A DNA stretch of 64,000 bases, taken from Brevibacillus composti. GTDB lineage: Bacteria; Bacillota; Bacilli; Brevibacillales; Brevibacillaceae. The stretch covers positions 3,538,501 to 3,602,500 of the forward strand of contig NZ_CP066308.1 of the NCBI RefSeq assembly GCF_016406105.1, read 5' to 3'. Position 1 is the stretch's first letter; the number at the start of each line of letters is the position of its first letter. Shown in pieces: positions 27,198-34,936 of the stretch. The position numbers were made by a program, and so were the translations under genes. The notes beneath the pieces were generated by a model that was not told the DNA's origin, did not search any database, and worked only from the letters and a program-made list of their open reading frames with translations.

Positions 27198-28490
27198 TTA
27201 AGGTCCGATCAATCCTGCCATTCTCGGCAGGAACAGGGAGAGCTCCGGAACGTAGGTCACGACCAGCAAAGTGACAAGGATGGAGATAAAAAACGGAATA
27301 CACGCCTTTACCAGCGGCTGCAGCGGCACTTTCGTCACATTGGAGGTGACAAACAGTACGACGCCAACGGGGGGCGTAACCAAACCCAGCGCCAAGTTAA
27401 TCGAGATGATCAGCCCAAAATGAACAGGGTCGACCCCGATGCTGGTGACGACGGGGAGAAGCACGGGAACCAATATCAAAAGCGCAGCCGTGATGTCCAA
27501 AAACATGCCGACAATCAGAAGCAAGACGTTGATTAACAGCAGGATTACAATTGGGCTATCGCTGATCGCCAGCATCACTTGGGCAATTTTTTGCGGCAAT
27601 TGCTCAATCGCGAGCGACCATCCCAAAATGTTGGAGGTGGCGATGATAAACGTAATGGAAGCCGTAATCAGCCCGGTTTGCAGCAAGATTTTGGGCAGAT
27701 CAGCAATTGTGAGCGTGCGATAGACAAAGAATCCAACGATCAAGGCCACAAAGCAGGCGATCGCCCCCGATTCCGTCGGCGTAAACAGGCCGGAATAAAT
27801 GCCGCCGAGGATAATCAGCGGAATCAGTAAAGCGGGAATGGCCTCATAAAAAGAACGGCCAAATTCCTTCAAGGTCGGAAACGGATGCTTTTTCAGGACC
27901 GCCCCTTTTTTGCGTACATAGAAATAGACGACAACCATATGGGCGATGGCAATCAGCAGCGCCGGAATGATCCCCGCCAGGAACAAGGCGCCGATGGAAG
28001 TGCTGGCCGCCACGCCGTAAATGATGAAGATCAGGCTAGGGGGATGAATCGGCCCGATGATTGACGAGGTAGCGGTCAATGCAGAGGAAAAGTCACGGTC
28101 ATAGCCATCTTTCTCCATCTCGGGCACCATCATCGATCCCCGAATGGCCGCTTCCGCATTGGCAGACCCTACGATCGCCCCCAGAAAGACGGCCACGACT
28201 ACATTGACGTAGCCAATTCCGCCACGCACGTACCCAATCAGGCAACGGGAAAACCCGATCAATTTGGTCGTGATGCCAGAGGTATTCATCAGTTCCCCAG
28301 CCAGGATAAAAAAGGGAATGGCGAGCAGGGTGAAACTGTCGACATTGGAATACATGCGCTGCGTCATCGCCGGCAGCAAGTGAAATTCTCCGGTGCCGAG
28401 GAGATGAAGAAAACCGGTAATCCCGATGACAAAAGCAATGGGAGCGCCCAGTACGAGCAGGACCACAAAACCGATCGATGCACCCATCAT
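27198..28490 (-). CDS. dctM: TRAP transporter large permease subunit, DctM type
   Basis: 430 residues with about 11-12 hydrophobic helices. Family blocks: 'GAPIAFVIGITGFLHLLG', 'AIPFFILAGELMNTSGIT', 'IVGSANAEAAIRGSMMVPEMEKDGYDRDFSSALTATSSIIGPIHPPS' and 'NLALGLVTPPVGVVLFVTS'. It forms the ion-coupled channel of a tripartite transporter with the DctQ and DctP genes upstream. Overlaps dctQ by 4 bases. Confidence 0.93.
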   Translation of the reverse strand: MMGASIGFVVLLVLGAPIAFVIGITGFLHLLGTGEFHLLPAMTQRMYSNVDSFTLLAIPFFILAGELMNTSGITTKLIGFSRCLIGYVRGGIGYVNVVVAVFLGAIVGSANAEAAIRGSMMVPEMEKDGYDRDFSSALTATSSIIGPIHPPSLIFIIYGVAASTSIGALFLAGIIPALLIAIAHMVVVYFYVRKKGAVLKKHPFPTLKEFGRSFYEAIPALLIPLIILGGIYSGLFTPTESGAIACFVALIVGFFVYRTLTIADLPKILLQTGLITASITFIIATSNILGWSLAIEQLPQKIAQVMLAISDSPIVILLLINVLLLIVGMFLDITAALLILVPVLLPVVTSIGVDPVHFGLIISINLALGLVTPPVGVVLFVTSNVTKVPLQPLVKACIPFFISILVTLLVVTYVPELSLFLPRMAGLIGP

Positions 28491-28969
28491 TGTTCAACTC
28501 CCCCTTCCTGCCTCTTTTCTAGCAAAAGAGCGAGGGCATGTACGAGGGTCATAAGCATTCCGAGCGGGATGGCCAGATAAACCGCATACATGGGCAATTG
28601 AAGGCCAGGCGAGTGCTGGATGATGGCTGTTTTCGAAAAGGTTTGCTTGAACCCGTAATAAATCAGAACGAGAATGAAACTGATGGTGAATACATGGAGG
28701 AGGACCGTTGCAATCTTCTTTGCAGAGGGTGGCAGTTTTTGCATGAACATGTCAAACCCAACCAGTTCTTTTCTTTTATATACGGCACTCGCTCCAATGA
28801 AGGTCAGCCAGACCAGCGTAAATCTCGCCACTTCCTCCGACCAGGAAAAGGATTGCTGAAAGACGTTTCTGCCGATTACCTCTGCCAGCGTCACGCATGC
28901 CATGATTCCCACCAGAATCATAATAAGCCATGTTGAAAATCGATATACCCAGTTGCTCAACTGCTGCAA
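28487..28969 (-). CDS. dctQ: TRAP transporter small permease subunit, DctQ type
   Basis: About 160 residues and four membrane helices ('WLIMILVGIMACVTLAEVIGRNVF', 'SEEVARFTLVWLTFIGASAVYKRKELVGFD', 'LLHVFTISFILVLIYYGF', 'YAVYLAIPLGMLMTLVHALALL'). The start is placed at TTG 28969 because AAGGTGG lies 8 bases upstream and the longer frame (to 29062) would run through the hairpin after dctP. The start codon is the weak point of this call. Confidence 0.85.
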   Translation of the reverse strand: MQQLSNWVYRFSTWLIMILVGIMACVTLAEVIGRNVFQQSFSWSEEVARFTLVWLTFIGASAVYKRKELVGFDMFMQKLPPSAKKIATVLLHVFTISFILVLIYYGFKQTFSKTAIIQHSPGLQLPMYAVYLAIPLGMLMTLVHALALLLEKRQEGGVEQ

Positions 28970-29027
28970 GCATATCGCCACCTTACGTTGTGTTCTCAGG
29001 GTCGCAGCCTGGATGAGAAAGCAGACC

Positions 29028-29053
29028 GGGGCAAAGTCGCTTTTCTTTGCCCC
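29028..29053 (-). terminator. intra-operon hairpin after the TRAP binding-protein gene
   Basis: GGGGCAAAG / CTTTGCCCC 9-bp perfect stem with an 8-base loop and no T-run. It lies between dctP and dctQ, where such stems often stabilise or uncouple the more abundant binding-protein mRNA. It is probably not a full terminator. Confidence 0.55.
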
Positions 29054-29062
29054 ACCCTGCAC

Positions 29063-30100
29063 TTACTTCATTTTTTGAACTTCCTCGACAAATTTGCGAA
29101 TAAGCGGGTCCTTGGCGGTGTACTTTTCATAGACCGTATTGGTAATGTCCAGAAACGCCTTGTTGTCTGTCAATGTGGTAATTTCGATGCCTTCTTGCTG
29201 CAAGGTTTTCAGTGCTTCTTCATCCAGCTTCTTCACTTCTTCCAGCACGTAGACTGCCGCTTCATCCGCTGCCTCCTGGATAGCCTTCTGGTCCTCCGGC
29301 GATAATTTTTCAAAGACGCCCGCGTTAAAGACGACGGCGGCCGGGAACGGGAATTGGCCCGATAGCGTGACATGCTTCAATACCTCGTAGTGCTTTTCCG
29401 AGACGATGGAGGTCAAATTGATCTCCTCGCCATCAATGACCTTTGTCTGCAAGGAAGAGTAGATCTCGCCGTAGGACATTGGGGTCGGAGAAGCACCCAG
29501 CACGTCGAACGTGTCTTTGATCAGATCGGATGGTACCACTCGCAGCTTCAAGCCCTCCAGATCGGCGGGAGTCTCCACCTTCTTCTTGTTGTTGGCGATA
29601 TGACGCATGCCCCCTTCAAACAGGGCCAGTCCCTTCAATCCAAGCGAACCGTCGAGACTTCCCAGCAGCTCCTTGGTTACCGGTGCTTGCAAGACTTTCG
29701 CTTCCAGATCGTAGTTATTGATGAGAAAGGGCATCTGTACGGCATCCAATACCGGGGTAAAGCTGCTGAAAATGGCGCTGGATACGGCTGCTGCATCCAG
29801 CGTTCCGTTCATCGTTTGCTCCAAGATCTCCCGGTCGTCACCCAGTTGGCGCGAAGGAAAAATGGTAAAGGCAACACGCCCCTCTGTCTTTTCCTGAACT
29901 AGGTCGGCAAATTTTACGGTGGCCATGTGGAAAGGATGGGTCTCGGCCGCTGCATGAGCAAATTTCAGCTTGGTCACCTGTCCATTTGCGGCAGCGCCAT
30001 CGGCCGGCTCAACAGCCGAACCGCCGCCGGCTTGTCCGCCGCAAGCCGTCAGCAGGAGCGCCAATGATAAACTCGCAAGAATGCCCGTTCTTTTTTTCAT
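29063..30100 (-). CDS. dctP: TRAP transporter solute-binding protein, DctP type (lipoprotein)
   Basis: About 345 residues from ATG 30100. Lipoprotein signal with lipobox LTAC (Cys about 21) and a Gly-rich linker. Family blocks: 'LKFAHAAAETHPFHMATVKFADLVQEKTEGRVAFTIFPSRQLGDDREILEQ', 'GLKLRVVPSDLIKDTFDVLGASPTPMSYGEIYSSLQTKVIDGEE' with the substrate-binding Arg. The ligand is usually a carboxylic acid. The aldolase and cupin genes upstream suggest a sugar-acid type compound; this is an inference. Confidence 0.93.
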   Translation of the reverse strand: MKKRTGILASLSLALLLTACGGQAGGGSAVEPADGAAANGQVTKLKFAHAAAETHPFHMATVKFADLVQEKTEGRVAFTIFPSRQLGDDREILEQTMNGTLDAAAVSSAIFSSFTPVLDAVQMPFLINNYDLEAKVLQAPVTKELLGSLDGSLGLKGLALFEGGMRHIANNKKKVETPADLEGLKLRVVPSDLIKDTFDVLGASPTPMSYGEIYSSLQTKVIDGEEINLTSIVSEKHYEVLKHVTLSGQFPFPAAVVFNAGVFEKLSPEDQKAIQEAADEAAVYVLEEVKKLDEEALKTLQQEGIEITTLTDNKAFLDITNTVYEKYTAKDPLIRKFVEEVQKMK

Positions 30101-30132
30101 CAGGATGTTCCCCCTCTTTTCTTCTCTCCCAC

Positions 30133-30927
30133 TCATTTCTCCGATTCGATTTGCGCCTGCAATTGCTTGATGCCGGTCAGGGCTTGTTTGAAAATCGCCA
30201 GGTCAGACCCCCAGACTATGTAGGGGATTCCCTGCTCCAAAGCAAACCGGTATTCCTTCTCGTTGTTCACCGCGATTCCAGCCTGTTTCCCGTACCGGCG
30301 GCACGTGTCCAGAATCGTTTGGACAGGACCCGTCAGTCCTCCCTCCAGATAGTCAGGAGAAACCTGCAAGGCAATAGAAAGGTCGAGCGGCCCGATAAAA
30401 ACCACATCCAGGCCATCTATTTTGCAAATGTCCTCTACCTGCCGAAAGGCGCTCTCCGTTTCGATGTGGACAGCAATCGTCGTCCGCTCATTGGCCTTCT
30501 GCATATACTGCGCTCCGCCGGCAAACCCGTATTTTGCCGCCCGGTGGGCGTAGGTAACGCCGCGGGTTCCCTGCGGCGGGTACATCGCCTTTTGCACGAC
30601 CGACGTGACGTCTTTGGCGTCATGAATCTGTGGAACCTGTATGCCTGTCGCCCCCAAATCAAGCGCACGAAGGATGGTGCTTGCCTGAGCGTCGGGAACA
30701 CGGACGATGGTGTGCAAACCGTGCAGATCCGCCGCCCGGACCATCTGTTCCACCTGATGAAAAGTCAGGGTGGTGTGCTCCATATCGATCACGATAAAAT
30801 CAAAGCCCGAAAGCCCGATCATCTCGACCAGCTCCAATGAAGGCGCTTTCGAAAAAATCCCCACATGCGGTTTGCCGGCAGACAGTTCCCTTTTCAGCAC
30901 AGCCGTCTCTCGGGCGGCGCTACTCAT
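30133..30927 (-). CDS. HpcH/HpaI-family class II aldolase
   Basis: 264 residues from ATG 30927, which overlaps the cupin stop by 8 bases. Family blocks: 'GIFSKAPSLELVEMIGLSGFDFIVIDMEHT', 'TIVRVPDAQASTILRALDLGATGIQVPQI', 'AMYPPQGTRGVTYAHRAAKYG', 'HIETESAFRQVEDICKIDGLDVVFIGPLDLSIAL'. The catalytic His/Arg and the metal-binding Glu (ETE) and Asp (GPLDLS) are present. Such enzymes split 2-keto-3-deoxy acids into pyruvate and an aldehyde. In an operon with a TRAP importer, it is likely the key step of the pathway. Confidence 0.9.
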   Translation of the reverse strand: MSSAARETAVLKRELSAGKPHVGIFSKAPSLELVEMIGLSGFDFIVIDMEHTTLTFHQVEQMVRAADLHGLHTIVRVPDAQASTILRALDLGATGIQVPQIHDAKDVTSVVQKAMYPPQGTRGVTYAHRAAKYGFAGGAQYMQKANERTTIAVHIETESAFRQVEDICKIDGLDVVFIGPLDLSIALQVSPDYLEGGLTGPVQTILDTCRRYGKQAGIAVNNEKEYRFALEQGIPYIVWGSDLAIFKQALTGIKQLQAQIESEK

Positions 30928-31252
30928 CGTACTCAGCCCGTTTTGGCGAAAACACATCCAAATTGATCACGACCTCATCGCCGATGACCTCGGCGTAATG
31001 CTCGACATTCGGAGGGACGACCAGCAAACCGCCTTCCTCCAATAGGACGGCCTCCTCCCCTACGTGAAACTTCACCTTGCCGCTCATGATGTAGACAATT
31101 TGCTCATAGTGGTGACTGTGCGGTTTCGGTTCGTGCCCCGGCACCAGCGTATTGATGGCAATCGTCGCTCCTTCTCCGCTGAATCCTTTTCGGGTTACCC
31201 CTTCTCGCACAAAAACTTCTTGAATTTGGTTCCAATTGGAAACTTTTAACAT
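30920..31252 (-). CDS. small cupin-domain protein
   Basis: 110 residues, single cupin. Motif 1 'PGHEPKPHSHHYEQIVYIMSG' (His-His-Glu metal ligands) and motif 2 'PPNVEHYAEV' (His). First gene of the cupin-aldolase-dctPQM operon, behind a strong promoter. It may be an isomerase or a lyase for the imported sugar acid; the sequence does not say which. Confidence 0.88.
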   Translation of the reverse strand: MLKVSNWNQIQEVFVREGVTRKGFSGEGATIAINTLVPGHEPKPHSHHYEQIVYIMSGKVKFHVGEEAVLLEEGGLLVVPPNVEHYAEVIGDEVVINLDVFSPKRAEYDE

Positions 31253-31300
31253 ACATCTTCCTCCTGCTTGTGGTCAGAATAGCGTTCTTCGAAGAACGAG

Positions 31301-31326
31301 TATATAATTTTGCACAAAATTATATA
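31301..31326. promoter_or_regulatory. putative GntR operator 1 (perfect 12-bp inverted repeat)
   Basis: 12-bp arms TATATAATTTTG and complement separated by CA. The core AATTTTGCACAAAATT is matched at 32211-32226 (AATTT-N6-AAATT with CAC in the same place). It lies just downstream of the expected transcription start of the cupin operon, where a repressor would block it. Beside it, 31283-31298 is a second perfect palindrome, CGTTCTTCGAAGAACG. Confidence 0.6.
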
Positions 31327-31339
31327 TCATTTGAGTCGA

Positions 31340-31368
31340 ATTATATATAAAGTCAAAATTACTGTCAA
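31340..31368 (-). promoter_or_regulatory. sigma-A promoter of the cupin-aldolase-TRAP operon
   Basis: Minus strand TTGACA (31368-31363), 17 bases, TATAAT (31345-31340): consensus at both hexamers. Confidence 0.8.
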
Positions 31369-31470
31369 TTCAAAAATATGTGTTTTTTCACTTGGCAAAG
31401 ATCACTGGAGAACTAGCCATCACCGAAATATTCCGAACATAAATAGCGGATAAAACGGGGAACGCCCATT

Positions 31471-32145
31471 TTATCCGCCCAGAAGTGATTGAGATAGCCT
31501 CAAAGCATTTAGTACGCCGCGAAATCCGCTCTCTTTTTGATAACGGATCACTTTGGCCGCCCTCTCTTCATCTTTTGCAAGGATTGCCTCTACGATTTCT
31601 CGGTGTTCGGCATTTGACTTGCGCCAACGCTCCGGGTCATGCTGAAAGATCTTTTTGGAGTTGTCGCTTCTCACATAGAGATTTTCAATGATTTCTACCA
31701 GATAAGGGGCATGCGAGGCACGATAGAGCAACTGGTGAAACTCCCGGTTGTATGCGGTATAGCTGGCCATGTCATTGTTTTGGTAGCTTTCCTCCATCTT
31801 CCGGACGCACGCTTCCAATTGGGCGACCTCCTCTGGCGTCGCGGATCTCACGGCGAGACGCGTGGCCAGCGTCTCCAGCTCCACCCGAATGAGAAAAATC
31901 TCCTCCAGGCTCTGAATATTCAATGCAGCTACACGAGCTCCGCTGTGCGACTTCACCTCCAGGAAACCCTCGGAGGCCAATTTTTTTACGGCTTCTCTTA
32001 CCGGTATATCACTAACTCCCAACTGCCGGGATATTTCGCGAATGATGATACGATCGCCGGGTTTAAAGACACCTGAATGGATTTGTTCCTTGATAAATTC
32101 ATAAACGGTATCCGATTTGGTATTCACCCTCTGACGGTCCTGCAT
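31471..32145 (-). CDS. GntR-family (FadR/FCD type) transcriptional regulator
   Basis: 224 residues from ATG 32145 (GAGAGGAAG about 6 bases upstream). N-terminal winged helix (about 10-75: 'VYEFIKEQIHSGVFKPGDRIIIREISRQLGVSDIPVREAVKKLASEGF'), C-terminal all-helical FCD effector domain with the metal-site pattern 'YTAYNREFHQLLYRASH' and 'NAEHREIVEAI'. It lies between the cupin-TRAP operon and the DUF6282 gene. Similar dyads in both control regions suggest it regulates both and itself. Confidence 0.9.
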   Translation of the reverse strand: MQDRQRVNTKSDTVYEFIKEQIHSGVFKPGDRIIIREISRQLGVSDIPVREAVKKLASEGFLEVKSHSGARVAALNIQSLEEIFLIRVELETLATRLAVRSATPEEVAQLEACVRKMEESYQNNDMASYTAYNREFHQLLYRASHAPYLVEIIENLYVRSDNSKKIFQHDPERWRKSNAEHREIVEAILAKDEERAAKVIRYQKESGFRGVLNALRLSQSLLGG

Positions 32146-32205
32146 CAACAACTTCCTCTCTACACGGAAATGATCCTACTTGAAAAACCATGATGCATCT
32201 TATAA

Positions 32206-32231
32206 TATACAATTTAACACGAAATTATATA
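32206..32231. promoter_or_regulatory. putative GntR operator 2
   Basis: ATATACAATTT-AACACG-AAATTATATAT: arms match except for one position, with the same AATTT-N6-AAATT core spacing as the dyad at 31301-31326. It lies right after a TATAAT (32200-32205) in front of the DUF6282 gene. Confidence 0.55.
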
Positions 32232-32277
32232 TAATGCCACGCCAGATTCCATTTTATTCGGGAGAGTGAGAGAAACT

Positions 32278-33168
32278 ATGTACGTGGAACTTTTAGAAGG
32301 CGCCTATGATTTACATGTGCACACAGGACCCGACGTCAGTCCCAGAAAGCTGGATGACCTCGAAATGGCGGAGCGTCTTCGTCATATCGGGATGAAGGGT
32401 TTCGGGATCAAATCCCATTATTTTTGTACAGCCGAAAGAGCGCGGCTCGTTCAGAAACTATATCCCGATATCCATCCTATTGGTGCCATTTGCCTGAATT
32501 ATCCGACAGGCGGGATCAATCCTTCCGCTGTCGAAATGGCCGCCCGCGACGGAGCCAAAATCGTCTGGATGCCCACATTTGACGCGGCAAACGAGCTGGA
32601 CTTCTTGCTCAACCAAGGCAGCTACGGCGAATTGCCGCCCTGGGCAAAAGTCCAGCTGGAATTGAATCAGCAAGGCAAAGGACAAGCCGGAATCAGCATC
32701 CTGGAAAACGGCGAAATCACCAAAAACACACATGATGTCCTGGATATCATTGCGCAGCACCAGCTCATCCTGGCCACCGGCCACTTGAGTAAAAAGGAGA
32801 TCTTTGCCCTGGTCCGGGCTGCCAACGACCATCAGGTCAAGAAGATCGTCATTACCCACCCTACCTTTTCTTCTGTCAATCTGTCCAAAGAGGAGCAGAA
32901 GGAGCTGGCGGAACAGGGGGCCTATCTGGAACAATGTTTCGGGGTCATCACGCCCGTCTACGGGATTGATTGGGACGGCCTTTATGAGACGATTCGCTAT
33001 GTCGGTCCGCGGCACTGCATCCTTTCCAGTGATTTGGGGCAGACGAACAACCCTTATCCGGACGAGGGGATGATCACGTTTGTGAAAAATTTGCTGGACA
33101 ACGGGTTCACCCAGGAGGAAATCAGGAACATGACCGCGGTGAACACCTCACGTCTTGTAGAAGAATAA
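32278..33168 (+). CDS. DUF6282 family, amidohydrolase/PHP-like metal-dependent hydrolase
   Basis: 296 residues from ATG 32278 (a GTG four codons upstream is also open). Opens with 'YDLHVHTGPDVSPRK' (His-x-His metal pair), then 'FGIKSHYF', 'ATGHLSKKEI', 'KIVITHPTF' and 'CILSSDLGQTNNP' (late Asp), the order of metal ligands of TIM-barrel amidohydrolases. Divergent from the GntR gene and sharing its operator motif, so it probably acts in the same catabolic pathway, for example as a lactonase or hydrolase. Substrate unknown. Confidence 0.78.
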   Translation: MYVELLEGAYDLHVHTGPDVSPRKLDDLEMAERLRHIGMKGFGIKSHYFCTAERARLVQKLYPDIHPIGAICLNYPTGGINPSAVEMAARDGAKIVWMPTFDAANELDFLLNQGSYGELPPWAKVQLELNQQGKGQAGISILENGEITKNTHDVLDIIAQHQLILATGHLSKKEIFALVRAANDHQVKKIVITHPTFSSVNLSKEEQKELAEQGAYLEQCFGVITPVYGIDWDGLYETIRYVGPRHCILSSDLGQTNNPYPDEGMITFVKNLLDNGFTQEEIRNMTAVNTSRLVEE

Positions 33169-33186
33169 CAAAGGTGGTATTCATTT

Positions 33187-33241
33187 CGAGACATCCGGCC
33201 TCATCGACATTCGCGGCTTGATGGGGGACCCGGATGTCTCG
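33187..33241. repeat. long hairpin after the DUF6282 gene
   Basis: CGAGACATCCGG (33187-33198) pairs perfectly with 33230-33241, and inner CCTCATC/GATGGGG pairing extends the stem. A weak T-rich stretch follows. Possible terminator of the DUF6282 transcript. Confidence 0.5.
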
Positions 33242-33338
33242 CCTCATTTTCAAAAGAAACGGCTCGGTCGACCGGGGCAAAATCTGCCCTGTCTGTACGT
33301 TAAATTGACGACAGCCCCCGCGGATGCGAGCCAGTATG

Positions 33339-34715
33339 CTAAAAGCGCAGAAGGCTATTTGATGCTAGATGGTTTTTTCTGCTGTCAATCGAGGCAATAC
33401 AACGAGCCAGCTGCTCTACTCCCGGCTGTATCTGACTCTCATTCACCTGAGAAATGCATAATCGAACCAGATTGTCTTTCTTGTATTCGGGCAAAAACAT
33501 TCTGGATGCATCATCGACGTAAATCTCCTTCTCCCGCAGCACACTCACGACCTGTTTTGCTGTCACCCGCTCTGGAAGAAATACAGAGAGATAAAATCCG
33601 GAAGCCGGTTTGGAAAACTGCGTACCCACTGGCAGCAATAATTCACAGGCTTCTTGAAGAAGCTTCATCTTTTTCTGATAGAGCTCTTTAATTCTCTTCA
33701 TATGGCCGTCCAGCATCCCGCTTTTCAAATAGATTTCGAGTGCCCCCTGAGAAAGGACAGGGCTGTTGAAATCTGCGCTAAATTTATAGCGCAAAAAATG
33801 GTTGATCATTAATTTGGGAAGAACGACGAGCGCAATTCGCAGGCCAGGAAGGAAAATTTTCGAAAAGCTTTTCACATAAATCACTCTGCCGGACGGATTG
33901 TAGGAGAATAGGGGGTCTGATTTTGCATTGGGGTCAAGATCCCCCAAAAAGTCATCTTCCACGATATACACATCGTATTTTTCCGCTAATTCCACGATCT
34001 TTTTTTTCTCATGATTCGTGTAGCTATGCCCAAGCGGGTTTTGAAATCTCGGAACAATATAGAAAAATTTGATGTCGTTGTTTCGGAAGATATACTCCAG
34101 ACGTTCGAGATCGATCCCTTCCATGGTGACATCAATGCCAAACGTCTTCACTTGATGAAGTGTGGCTGACTCAATAAAACCAAAGTAGGTAGGCTGTTCG
34201 ATGAGGATATGGTTCTTCCCGTTTGGAAAGGGCATGGAAACTAACAAATTCAGGGCTTGCTGAGAGCCGGACACGACAAACAGCCTTTCCGGATCGGTAA
34301 ACACCTGCAAATTTTGCAAGTACTTGACCAGTTGAACTCGCAACGAATAAAGCCCTTGCTGATCGGAATACGTAAACAACTCTTCTTTGTAGGTATCAAT
34401 CGCTTGATTCATGCAATGCTGAAATTCAATGTACGGCATGACGCTTTTGTCCGGGCCAGCAGACAAGAAATCAATCGCATGGCTTTTATTTTCAGGGTTT
34501 TGAAATTGATTCACCACATAATAGCCGCTTTTCGGAACCGAATAAATGATATGCTCTTTTTCCAGTTCGCTATATGCTTTGATGACGGTATTTTTGCTGC
34601 AAGCGAACCATTCGGACATTTGGCGCACAGAAGGCAGTTTGCTCCCTGCCAAGAGTGACCCGTTTGCCAGCTGTTTTTTAATTTCTCCCATAATCCCCGC
34701 ATATTTTGCATCCAT
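33339..34715 (-). CDS. MocR/PdxR-type regulator (GntR HTH fused to aminotransferase domain)
   Basis: 458 residues. Winged helix at about 1-75 ('GSKLPSVRQMSEWFACSKNTVIKAYSELEKEHIIYSVPKSGYYV'), then a fold-type-I aminotransferase domain with 'YSDQQGLYSLRVQLVKYL', 'SGSQQALNLL', 'YIVPRFQNPLGHSY', 'VEDDFLGDLD' and the PLP lysine in 'VKSFSKIFLPGLRIAL'. Such proteins bind direct repeats in divergent promoters; a 15-bp tandem repeat lies just upstream (34725-34754). It likely controls the divergent EamA exporter at 34937. Confidence 0.9.
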   Translation of the reverse strand: MDAKYAGIMGEIKKQLANGSLLAGSKLPSVRQMSEWFACSKNTVIKAYSELEKEHIIYSVPKSGYYVVNQFQNPENKSHAIDFLSAGPDKSVMPYIEFQHCMNQAIDTYKEELFTYSDQQGLYSLRVQLVKYLQNLQVFTDPERLFVVSGSQQALNLLVSMPFPNGKNHILIEQPTYFGFIESATLHQVKTFGIDVTMEGIDLERLEYIFRNNDIKFFYIVPRFQNPLGHSYTNHEKKKIVELAEKYDVYIVEDDFLGDLDPNAKSDPLFSYNPSGRVIYVKSFSKIFLPGLRIALVVLPKLMINHFLRYKFSADFNSPVLSQGALEIYLKSGMLDGHMKRIKELYQKKMKLLQEACELLLPVGTQFSKPASGFYLSVFLPERVTAKQVVSVLREKEIYVDDASRMFLPEYKKDNLVRLCISQVNESQIQPGVEQLARCIASIDSRKNHLASNSLLRF

Positions 34716-34724
34716 CGTTATTCC

Positions 34725-34754
34725 CCCTTTCTGTACCAGCCCTTTCTGTACCAG
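34725..34754. promoter_or_regulatory. perfect tandem 15-bp repeat, putative MocR operator
   Basis: CCCTTTCTGTACCAG occurs twice head to tail at 34725-34739 and 34740-34754, 10 bases before the MocR gene start. MocR regulators are known to bind direct repeats of this kind. A replication-slippage duplication is the alternative. Confidence 0.55.
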
Positions 34755-34936
34755 GACAGATGAACGAAAATTCCGTTTCTTTTTGCCGCCGCTCCTTTTA
34801 GTATCTTGATTATATCCGTACAGATGATGAACAGATTAGATAAAGCCGCTGAAAAATCCTTGTGCACAGGAAAAATTTCATGAACGGAAACGGGTACAGC
34901 GTGAACACCAAAAACAAAAGGCGGGAGCTGACTATC

